From NCBI GenBank assembly GCA_002104985.1, contig MCGO01000068.1, positions 1 to 64,000 of the forward strand: 64,000 bases of DNA. The letters run 5' to 3'. Source of the DNA: Rhizoclosmatium globosum. Its lineage: Eukaryota > Chytridiomycota > Chytridiomycetes > Chytridiales > Chytriomycetaceae. The position numbers and the translations under genes were made by a program. The notes below the pieces were generated by a model, which did not search any database, was not told the origin of the DNA, and saw nothing but the letters and a program-made list of their open reading frames with translations. This document shows positions 31,533-42,000 of the stretch, piece by piece (the first letter of the stretch is position 1; the number at the start of each line of letters is the position of its first letter).

Positions 31533-33324
31533 TTAACTTCGAGCTCTGCCTCTTTCTTGTTCACGTTCCCCTCCGCGCTCCCCTCCTCTTCTGAATCGGT
31601 CACGTTGAGGGGATCTGCTTCTGTCTCTTCTTGGGCTTCTGCTTCTGTCCCTGCGGTAGTCACGATAGTCCCGAGGGCGATCACGGCTTCGGTCATTTTG
31701 ACCAATGCATTGAGTCTTTTTGAAAAAACAGGCTCGGCCGCGTTCACAGAGTGAGCGGCAGTCTGCGTGGGAGTGACCTGACTTTCTGCAATGTGAACAG
31801 GTAGTGCCCCGGTTTCCTTTCCGCGAGTCTTCGAGTTTTGCAGCTGAGGCCAGTTCACGGGTGAATTCAGCAGCAGATTTTGAGGCAAAGTCTCGTGCGA
31901 TGGTGCTTTCGTCTGATTCGAGGACTTTTGTTAGCCAGCGGGCGGCGTCTTTCCCACTCCACTGTGGATAGTCTGTCAAGGTGGATACAGCTGCATCTAA
32001 GTGAGACTTGACACGTTCCATTCGAGACCTTGACACTGTTTGTCTGTCCCGTTGGTCAATGAAGGACTTTCTGTCGCTGCTTGACATACGACAGGCTGCG
32101 TTATGAAGCTCTCGGAGAACTTGCAGTACTTTGTAAGAAGATCGGTCATTGAAAATGTTGTAGCTAGATGGGCGCGAAGAGGAGGTGATCTCTCTCATTG
32201 GTTTTAGGAGTTCTGTGGAGAGTGCGTTGATGTACACAGCAGCCTATTCGAGCGTGATGCAGATTAGCAACAGTCGAAGGGGTGTGGTTGGGTGTGGGAG
32301 AGATGGAATCCAGACACCGTGGCTCCTGTCAGAAAAGGACAGCCACCTACAGTTGACGTGGCAAGTGAAAGCACTATGCGAGAGGTCAACTGGTAACCAG
32401 CAGCAATTGGCAGTTCCTTTGTAGTGCTTGGGAGATTGGGTGGATCTGTCAGGTGTAGCAGCGGCCGGGGCACTTTGACGCCATTGTCAATGCAGCGCTC
32501 GTCATTGTGCCTTCAGCTCCACTGATAACCTTCCATACTGCCATCTGACCAGGGATCGGTTTGCAATCGAATCCCCCACCAGTGGTTCCTTCCCTCCTTC
32601 CTCTGTTTTGCTTCGAAAGTGCCGAGAAAGGGGAGAAGGGATCAGGATGGGGAATTGTACGCACCTTTCTACCTGCTGGAATACGGTGAAGGTCTGACTG
32701 AAGGAAATCAAACTTGGTTTGTTTGAAACTCGCTTTCCTAGTAGATCTCAGAGGCGAACGGGCAGGGCTCTTGCTTCTTTTGCGGCGAGCTGGGTGGTCG
32801 TCGCTGCTATCACTGTCCGAGGGATTGCTTTGAGAGGAAGGGACGTGAGATGGAGATGTGGGAGGAGACGGAGATCCCAAGCCTTGATACCACTCATCTT
32901 CTTCATTGGCCCCTTCGTCCTCCTCTTCCTCCTCTTCCTCCTCTTCGTCTTCTGCGCCGTTGTCACTGTTTCGAGGGTTGGGGGGAGGGATGTGGTTGTT
33001 GTTGTTGTTGAATTGGTTTGGCTGCTGTGCCATTTGGACCACAAGTGGCGGTTCTCTTCCAATGTTTCCAAGATGATCCAGCCAGAAGTGGTGAAACCCG
33101 TCTTGGTCTGCCGGCGTTGGTTGTGCCTCCTCGCGAATATCTTCCGCGATCTCATTTCTGATTGCGTCCAGCACTGCATTTGGCAGTGGTGCCTCCAAGT
33201 TCCTCCAGTTGCACCAACGTGTAAGTGTTTGACGTGTTGCGTTTCGTAGTGGTTCCCAATTGATGATGATTGTCTGCGTTTCAAGGTTGTTCCATTGTGG
33301 TAGGGGGGGTGGTTGGTTAGCCAT
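31533..33324 (-). CDS. Gag-like protein of the retrotransposon, probably spliced
   Basis: Two blocks: 33324-32665 starts MANQPPPLPQWNN and has an acidic Glu run and a Ser/Arg-rich part; 32243-31533 continues AAVYINALSTELLK to a CCHC-type zinc knuckle (CSHCRKSGHSHADC) and an Arg/Asp-Arg/Ser tail (RDRSRSPRRDRSRSPQ). A GT-AG intron (GTGCGT at 32664 to AATAG at 32244, 421 bases) joins them in frame, giving about 456 residues. Without splicing, the first frame ends at 32449. The nucleocapsid-like knuckle implies RNA binding and particle assembly. A 421-base intron is far longer than host introns here; whether it is used is unproven. Confidence 0.65.
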
Positions 33325-33352
33325 TGTGGAGCCGGGAGGAGTGGAGGCGCAG

Positions 33353-33455
33353 TGGACCGTTGCGAATTGGGGCTAAAATTGTTAATCTCCTTTACTTAAA
33401 TCATTGGCGAAATTAATTGGGCATTAACATTCCATAATTTCTTCCGCCAATGATA
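33353..33455 (-). repeat. Terminal split direct repeat A1 (103 bases)
   Basis: 5' end of the element on the minus strand; same sequence as 27596-27698. Its outer edge is 18 bases from the channel stop codon. Confidence 0.85.
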
Positions 33456-33473
33456 CATTCACAATAATCACAT

Positions 33474-36400
33474 TTAATGAGATAAAACAAAAACGACATC
33501 GTCCTCTTTCAACAAAACCCCAGGCAGTGGATTCGTAAACACAAAAGGCAACTTGTTTTTCAGCGATTCATGAACTTGTCGGTATAGACCCAAAGGAATG
33601 ATTCCATGGTTAGCAGCAAGCTCGTGGTATAATTCGCCGTAAGTTCGGTCCTAGATGTAGAATTTAACATCACGCCAAGGAATGAAAGAAAACCAGTTAC
33701 CACAAATTCAATTGGAACGTAGATCTGGTCGAATGTGCTATGAACAACACCATCCAACTCGAGAACCCTCTTGAAGTTGTGATCCACTCCACAAAGAACC
33801 AAGAACGCTTCCAAACGCGTAGGGTGCTTGTGCAGATGGTAAATCATGGAATCCAGCATAGAAGAAGTAATGACACGTCCAGCTGCGAATACAGGAGAAT
33901 AGAAAAAGTGGACTTCGTTTGAAACGTCAATATCCTCTTCAACAATTCGATCCGTAACATCAAGCTTTCCAGTCAAACTCAGTGTCCTCGAATTCGCGGC
34001 TGATCTGTACCAATGTTTGGCAAGCGGGCTGACCGCTGGATTCGGTGGAAGATACTTGATAAGATTTCGTTTCGTCGCTTCCAGAATCACGCACTTTTCC
34101 TCTCCAATCTCACGGTTTTGATACATGTGATTGATCAAATGAGACACCATGATCGCAGTAGATCCACTGAAATCGTCTTCCGCGTCGTACACCCCCATTT
34201 TCATAACAACCACTTTTTCACAGCCACGCAGACCAGCATTCAAAAGAACCCGTTTTTGCAGTGGATCTCCGACCATATAATTGATATCGGGGAATACTTT
34301 GAGGACATCAAATTCATCAGGCGTTGGTCTGCGACTGCAGAGGAAGAGGATGCGATAATGGTAGTCAACATTCGAAGCACGCAACCCACAGACAAACTTG
34401 AATACATCGAAATCTCCCGTACATACAAGGATGTGACCTTGCCAGTCGACAGCGGTTTTCACTAAAAGTTCGTCAAGCAATGATTGCGTGACAGCCAATC
34501 GACAGCGAGGAACATTCGAATCGTAATAAGGTGGTTCTGGAACAGCCCGCATTATGGCTGAGTCCGCTGGTGGAAAGCTGATTTCGCGACGACCAACGCG
34601 CTTGATAGTAATCGCAGTATTTTGAATCGAAATCTTCGTTGTCTTTATAGGAACTTCGCCCACAGTCAAACTAACTTGACTGCTTTTTGAACCAATGCCA
34701 CGGTTCGATTGAATTTGATGAAACTCATCTTCAGTCTGTGTAAAACTATTCAGCACAATGGATGCAGTAACAAAAAAATATAATACCAGATTGGAAAACA
34801 TGGCAACGTCATCCTCGCTTTGCGCAATGAAGATTATTTCATCTCCGGAGCCCAGTTTGTACCTCGTACCGGGATTAAAAACGAGAGTCTTCGTGTCCGT
34901 AGCCTCCGAGTACGCTCGTACTCCAATCATGTTGATTTGGAATTCACGGAAACAGAAAACGGATGCATCTGTGAAACTCATTCCAACGAAGTTTTGGTTT
35001 ACATCAACGACAAAGGTTTCATTTCCAAACCCGTCGCCATACTGGGATTCCCACAATGAGGCATACTTAGATTCTGGACAAGCTAATAGCAACGTTAATA
35101 TGCAGTAAAGTTTCAGCATTTGATGAGCACGCACAAACATGTAGGAGGTTAATGAGAAGGGCAGATGCTCCATCATATGTTGTCGTTAACGCCAAGAGAA
35201 GTTGTTTCAGATCATCAACACAGAGAGCTATGATTTCGTCAGCATAAATTCAATTAAATTTGAAGAAATTCCTTACATGCATGCACGTTCATTTCTTGAT
35301 ACGATTCAGAGTCAGGAAGCAGGTTGTTAACGAAAAGAGGTACGTGAGGAGCATAATTGTGAATCGCCCAAGCTCGAAGGGTATTTTTTTCATCTTCCTT
35401 GCGATGATCTGATACACTCCTATTTGCGATGATGTAGACAGCAGTTGCGTTTCTATTTTTTTTATTCATGGATTAGTGTTTGGGAAGTCGTTAAAGTAAT
35501 TAAACTCACTTGATTTGTGCACGATCCAAGTCCTTTGTGTCCATACCAGAGCCGACAAGGTATGTCACACGATCTTTGTATTGATACGTCGTGATAGCAT
35601 CTTGGATGTGTTGGTTCGCGGAGTCACGCCCAAGAATCACAACTTTCTCACTCTTTGCCTCCTATTGGGAAAATAAATAAATAAACATCACATTGAATAC
35701 ACGAAAATATACTAACAGCATGAAGAACGCCTTCCAAAAGATCATTGATTTGTACAGCAGTATCGAATTGTCCTAAAATCACAGAGTAGTCGGCTCTTCC
35801 TCGTTTAAACTGCCGTGTATCACCGCCTCGCTCCGCAACAGACGTGATGACAGGGGAGATAAGCAACGGAAGAAGTGTAAGGGCACTGAAGATGATGATA
35901 ACAACTACAATCTTTCCTGCTGTTGTTGTCGCAGAAATGTCACCATATCCCACTGTTGAGAGTGTCACAGTAACAAAGTACTGGAGAAAAACATGAGCAT
36001 ATTTGAAATTAAAAATTAAACGACTTACTAGGCAATCAAACACAGTGTAATACTTATCGCCAGAGCGAAACTCCACGATTTGAAAGGTAAACATACCCAC
36101 GTACATTAAAACGATGAGAGATACGACCAAGATGGCAGTTTTTTCGACGACGACAGAGAAGTTGAAAAAAGAAGTGGCTCCACGAAGACGCAGCACTTTA
36201 CGAAGATGGTTTATCACCACAAGGGACCGCAAATAATATGGCAGATAGAGGTATTTTGCTGTTTCAAAGTAGACACTGAACAAGAAAGGAAAAGCCGTGA
36301 TTGCATTGATCAGAGTCTGGAACGAGAAGAATTCTGAGACAGGGTTATCAGCCCATATGATCCCAACCAGCCAAGAAATGAAGACATAATACGATAGACC

Positions 36401-36952
36401 GGTGCAGATATACACCGTTCCTTGAAGCCGAGCAACCCACAGCCAGGCAGGATCAGGTAAAGAAACCGGGATCTCAGAGATATGGTTCAGCGCATACTGG
36501 ATATTGACAACGTACAAGACGCAAAAGAAGATGTCGCAAAAGAGGTCGAGCAGCGGTAAAAGCACCTTGAACCAACTAGTTTCTGAGAGAGCTTTAACAT
36601 AGGCCTTTGCGTGGATGAGCAGCTTGAGACGAGCAAGAAAGTGGTGGTTATCCTCGGGGGTGTCCTTCAAGTGCCTCAGTCGAACGGCAGTCCGCACACT
36701 TTCGTAGCTGTTGATCTTGATCTTGCGTGCGAGAAGCCGTCCACCGAGGTCGCCATGCATGAACTTGGATGCGGACTGCATCTTTAGTATGATTGTTTGT
36801 TAGTGTTAGAGAGATGCACTCAATTAATACGGGTAGAGTACCTCGTCGGTTGCAGGCCCAAACGTGCCAAGAATGTGCTCGGGCTTTACAAAATTGGATT
36901 GCAGGAGACTGCTCATTGTCCTGGATGGCTGTGGCCGACGACGAACGGACAT
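33474..36952 (-). CDS. Slo/BK-like potassium channel, intact copy
   Basis: Multi-exon channel; exon 1 36952-36842 (MSVRRRPQPSRT), exon 2 from 36781. Segments in order: cytosolic start with VKPEHILGTFGPATDE; S1 FFCVLYVVNIQYA; S2 TGLSYYVFISWLV; S3 ITAFPFLFSVYF; S4 YYLRSLVVINHLRKVLRLRG with regularly spaced basic residues; S5; pore filter STVGYGDIS; S6; RCK1 (VVILGR, YIIANRSVSDHRKED); RCK2 (ILVCTGDFDVFKFVCG) ending VFTNPLPG and VVFVLSH. No S0 helix is seen. The site of the BK calcium bowl reads VEEDIDVSNE, with only four acidic residues. The 48-base intron before the pore has no stop and is a multiple of three. Likely a Ca2+- or ion-gated K+ channel of the plasma membrane; ligand uncertain. Confidence 0.82.
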
Positions 36953-37559
36953 CTCAGTCTGGAGGGAGATGCAGCAAGTTCCAAGATGGATTTCAACACA
37001 TCTCCAAATCTGACAGATCAAACCTCTTTTGCACACCGTCATTTCACATCACTATCCCGGCTTTTGTTTCAAGTGCTTTCTCCAACTTAGAAAAGTGGTC
37101 AATCGAAATTCTTTTCGCTTGCTTCTTCGCATATGGATAAGCAGCAACCAGGAAAGCCTTCTTTTCTTTCCTGGATTCACGTTTATTGAAATCATGAACA
37201 CGATGACTTCGCTCAATAGTTCCCTCAAATACAGTTATCTTTCTTTTGATGCCGCTTCCAACCACACTCGCAGCAAACACAGCAGGCGGAACAATCAAAG
37301 CATTTATACCTTGGAATGACTTGGAAGTTGGACAGTTTGATGTTGCGAATGACTCACAGGAATGTATCAATTTTAACTAGATGCAGGCTTTATTCACTTG
37401 TTTTGCATTGAAATTCCACCACTTTTCCACCCTCAAAAGTTGGGGGTGGCTCATTAGTTTTACAAACAGCTGTAAAGATATTGGAGATCACTGGACAGCC
37501 ATCTGAAGCCGCTGGCAGATGTATTGTTAACCAGGAATCCTTTTTACAGGTATTAGCAC
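36953..37559. other. Upstream region of the intact channel
   Basis: About 600 bases without a secure gene. The minus strand 37370-37044 is open for 108 codons with gene-like composition (FQGINALIVPPAVF), but it has no ATG in frame; it could be the last exon of an unseen gene. Confidence 0.4.
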
Positions 37560-38230
37560 AAGTTCTTTTTCAAGCACTTATTCTTCTTCAAGCAACACAA
37601 TGACCCCAACCAGCAAGTCCTCCACGACGAATTCAACATCAATTACATCCAACAAACAGGTATTTTCAACACAGTGCTGACAAAAAAAATTTAAGAACAG
37701 GAAGCACTTATTCTTGCATCTACCACCACTCCCAAAACTCCTAACTGACCCTTCTTCTAAATAAACGATAACATCAACGATGTAAATCACTGTAAAGAAC
37801 GCCGGAAACAACGGCCAGGTCCTCATCATGCAAAACTTCGATTCCTTCTTTACAGCACAAACATCAACGAGCCCCGCGAGCAACATCGGCTTCAACAATG
37901 GCTAAAACACAAATCTCGACATAATCAAGAAGCAGCTCCATTGCCGCCTGTGGGGCCGCCGGTGTGCACAAACAAATCCCAGACCCTTTCCTGCTTTAGC
38001 ACGTCAGAGACAACTCCATCCAAATCGACAGCCTCTTCAACCACATCAACTTCAATTTTAACAACAACTGCGTCCGTAACACTGTGTAATGCTGCAACAG
38101 ATCCGATAGGATGGCTCGACTGCTTAAAGATATGCTTCAGAAACTTCCACCCATCATCGTATAACAAGCGAACAAAGTTGATTGGAATTTTCTGTTCAAG
38201 CAATCAAACTCTGGTTCGCGATTAGGATTG
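37560..38230 (+). pseudogene. Degenerate fragment related to the eight-cysteine surface protein
   Basis: Two Ser/Thr-rich stretches (around 37575-37660, and 37960-38070) flank no complete frame. At about 38075-38160 the plus strand reads LCNAATDPIGWLDCLKICF, matching the start of the eight-cysteine domain of the next gene (C-x3-DP-x2-W-x4-5-C-x3-CF). The four or five following cysteines are missing or out of frame, and no signal peptide or start is visible. Most simply a decayed copy of, or a fragment shed from, the large gene 800 bases downstream. Confidence 0.45.
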
Positions 38231-39049
38231 TCATCAATCCCTCGAATATTATCTGCTTGCTTTATTCGAGTTCCACTATATTTTATAAGAAAGCCGTCTT
38301 TGTGTTTCCGTTTTTGATCAAGAACCCCTTATCACACAAATCCATTAATCAGACACAAATGTGCAAATCACCAGTCACACACTCTAGAGAACGCTGCTTC
38401 AGGCGTTTTAAAATACTTGCAGCCGGTAAGATTTGCACAAACAGATAAAAGCAACAGAGTAGATAAAATCTCACTGACCAAAACATTAAATCAGAATTAG
38501 TCAGATAATGGGACTTCGCAACCATTTGATGTCTTGCCTTTTATTCATTCAAATAGTGAAGAATTAATTAAGAAAAAATGAGACTATGCATTAAATGCCT
38601 GTAAGTATGAAAATCTGGTTTGAGGATAGTTCATGGAGATCAAGTGGACGAACCTTCCACAGGCTTGACTCTCCCAAACCTATAACACCATGAGACTGCC
38701 AGTTTTCGTTTTCTGTAGTTGAAAAGCGAGATAATGCATACATTCTTCCAATGGGAGTTTCATTTTGATGATATAAATTGAAAGAAATTGAGATCGAATA
38801 CGTCAGCCTCATTTCCACAAGATGTAGGTACGATTTAATTTCTGTTCGTTGCTTCTTTTAAGTAACTTAGAAGACTTAGTAAGATAAGTCTTGTGTTGTC
38901 CAAAAAATGGGTTTGTAATTGGGCTTGTCTGTGTAACAACATCTGGCCGCTTGATGATGCTCACGGTGTCTGTTACGATATCTCCATCGAAGATGTTTGC
39001 ATCAAAGATGCCCATGCGGAACGTTCCACCCCTGGGCGCCGCATCTTGG
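38231..39049. other. Intergenic, upstream of the large surface-protein gene
   Basis: About 820 bases, AT-rich. Minus-strand open stretches at 38809-39063 and 38591-38818 have no recognisable domain. Upstream in-frame ATGs for the next gene lie within 38891-39014. Confidence 0.4.
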
Positions 39050-42000
39050 ATGACGTTTCTCACAATGATGCTTGTGTCCGCCGTGCAAATTACTGCTGTC
39101 GCGAATGCTTCCGGAACCGCCTATGGCACAATCAGCGGAACTATCACTGGCAGTGACTTGGAAGGTGGTTTAATTCACACTACAGCCGGCGCTCAGGATT
39201 GCATCAATCTTTGTGCGGCGACAGGTGGATGTCTAGTTGCCGAATTCACAGACACAACGAACGCATGTGTTCTCAAAACCGGAACTTCCGGCTTTGACGC
39301 TTCTTCGACGTCGTCCATTCTGTACCGCGTCGGAGTTGCGCTCACGATCCCAGGATACATGCAAGGTCCGTCCATCGAAAGCTACTCGTTGTGGAAGTCG
39401 GATAGCTCGATCGCCGACATCGAGAGCTGTCGTTCTTCTTGTTTGAATGCAGCCACTGTGGATGGAAAGGGAAACACAGTTTCATGCGTTATGGCAGACT
39501 TTGGTGACGTGGGAACTGCTTATCAGGGTTGCCTTAAATTGGCAGGGATTGGAGGTCCACCTTCTAAAATGGCCGGAAGCTCGATTGTTGTCCCCGGAGT
39601 CAAGTTGGTATCTGCTCTTGGAGAAAAGGCACTCTCAGCAAGTACCTTTACGGTTGATCTGACGTCGACGGAGCTTCCACAATCGCAAACAACGCCGCAC
39701 GTGTCCGCCAGCCCTTCGGGAACCCTGCAATCTTTCACATCCACGGTTGTACCTGATTCATTTACATCCAGTTCCTCTGAATCAACTCAAGCAAGAAGGA
39801 GGTTCGTTTGTGATGTTTGATTTGGTGATAACTAACACCATCACGTGACTGCAGTTCACAATCAACCGATGCGACAACGTCAACACTGGCGCCTACGTCT
39901 GTGCAGATTTCTAAAACTTTGCTGCAACCTTCGGAATCCACAACGAAAACGGATGTTTCTACTTTTTCCAGTCAATCGACACCAGCCCAAACTTTGAATT
40001 CTTGCAACTCTCAGGACCCATCTCATTTGTTGAATAACGCGAATTGTGTTCTCGTTTGCTTTAAAAGTGCAAACGCAGACGCATACTCAACCATTGCTGG
40101 TTCTTGTGAGATTATGAACGAGTCAACCTCCTTGCTTGCTTGTTTGCAAACAGAGTGCAACAAAGACTCTGGCGGAATCAAAGTATCTCAAGCTCAGGCT
40201 GTGGTAAGCTTAAAATTAATTTCTCTCAGCATCGTTTTAAGATTTTGTTTAGATTGACGCGCTTGCAGTAAACTGCTGTAATACGAACAACTGGGACATT
40301 GCGATAACAGATTCTTCCATGACTACTTCGACAAGTTCGTCTTTGGTTCAAAGTTCACAAATCAGAGGCGCATCCTCCTTGTCATACTTCGCATCCACGG
40401 CTACGTCTGGTATCCCATCTTTCCAGAGTTCACTTTTAGCAGGGTCATTTTCGACCATTTACAGTGCATTCGTAACAATCGGAAATTCGGAATCAACTCT
40501 GAATCAAAAACCAGGATCGTCTACGTCAATGCCAACAACAGAATCGTCAACGTTATCGTCAGCATCGACGGCAAGCGCTGCTAGACAAGGGCTCCGCCTT
40601 GCGGCTGTCGTGCCAGTAACCGCAACCACTTCAAGCACCACATCGACAACGAAAACATTAACTAGTACTACTTCCCAAACTTCAAGGTAATCTAAAATAT
40701 TTCCGATGTTATTTAATTATTCAATCAGCACATCGTCCACAACCACAACTGCATGTTCCTCCCGTGATCCATCAAATTGGTATTATGATCCATTTTGTGT
40801 CGGGCAATGTTTTCATAACTTGGACCCGAACAATTACCTTTCAATTTCTGGATCTTGTGGCATTATGGCGCAACAGCGCTCTGCTTTAATTTCGTGTCTT
40901 CAGTCATCTTGTAATACAGCAAAAAGTCAAAACGCGGTACTTAAACGTCAATTTTTCTCGATTGAAGTAACACTAACGGATCGTACAGATTAATAGTTTG
41001 GCCGCAAATTGTTGCAACCAGAATGATTGGAGCCTATCCGCAACAACAACAAGCACGACGTCAACCAGCACCACAACAAAAACCACTTCATCGACTTCAT
41101 CCACGAGTTTAAGTACAACTAAATCGAGTTCAACATCTACAAGCACTTCCGCGACGACTTTGAGCACGAGTTCTTCCACTTCTGCAACAACCTCGAGCAC
41201 CACCTCTGCAACGACCTCGAGCACTACTTCTGCAACGACTTCGAGCACCACCTCTGCCACGACCTCGAGTACCACCTCTACAACGATGTCAAGCACCACC
41301 TCTGCCACGACCTCGAGCACTACTTCTGCAACGACTTCGAGCACCACCTCTGCCACGACCTCGAGCACTACTTCTGCAACAACCTCGAGCACCACCTCTA
41401 CAACGATGTCAAGCACCACCTCTGCCACGACGTCGAGCACAACTTCTGCAACAACCTCCAGCACCACCTCTGCAACGACGTCGAGCACTACTTCTGCAAC
41501 AACCTCGAGCACCACCTCTGCCACAACCTCGAGCACTACTTCTGCAACGACTTCGAGCACCACCTCTGCCACGACCTCGAGTACCACCTCTGCAACAACC
41601 TCGAGCACCACCTCTGCAACAACCTCGAGCACTACTTCCTCTTCATCCACTAGTTCAACTTCAACCTCAACTTCAACCTCAACCTCAACATCAACGTCGA
41701 CGTCAACAAGCACTTCTACCAGTTCTACTTCAACTTCGTCCACGTCAACCTCATCATCGAGTACCACTTCTGCAACAACCTCGAGCACCACCTCTGCAAC
41801 GACCTCGAGCACTACTTCTGCAACGACGTCGAGTACCACTTCCTCTTCAACTAGTTCTACCTCAACTTCAACCTCAACCTCAACCTCAACATCAACATCA
41901 ACATCAACATCAACATCAACATCAACATCAACATCAACATCAACATCAACAACAAGCACTTCTTCTTCCAGTTCTACTTCAACTTCGTCCAGCACAAAGT

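Larger units (their letters stand above)
27331..33455 (-). mobile_element. Complete YR retrotransposon with split direct repeats (Ngaro/PAT-like)
   Basis: A 6.1-kb element on the minus strand. In transcription order: repeat A1 (33455-33353), a gag-like gene, reverse transcriptase/RNase H, tyrosine recombinase, then B1 (27771-27696), A2 (27698-27596), a 190-base spacer with a hairpin, and B2 (27406-27331). The A copies (103 bases) and B copies (76 bases) appear identical by eye, which suggests recent activity. This A1-ORFs-B1-A2-B2 order is the split-direct-repeat structure of Ngaro/PAT-type DIRS-order elements, which integrate with a tyrosine recombinase and make no target duplication; none is seen. 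It lies between the stop of one channel gene (33474) and the ATG of the next (27303). Confidence 0.85.

Noticed and set aside
27331..33455. LTR retrotransposon
   Set aside because: Repeats are split (A and B in separate places), there is a tyrosine recombinase instead of a DDE integrase, and no aspartic protease or target duplication is seen.
37044..37370. 108-codon open frame on the minus strand upstream of the intact channel
   Set aside because: No ATG in frame and no recognised domain; kept only as a note on the intergenic region.
38809..39063. Minus-strand gene overlapping the start of the large surface protein
   Set aside because: No domain, no convincing splice sites; it overlaps a signal peptide coding region on the other strand.
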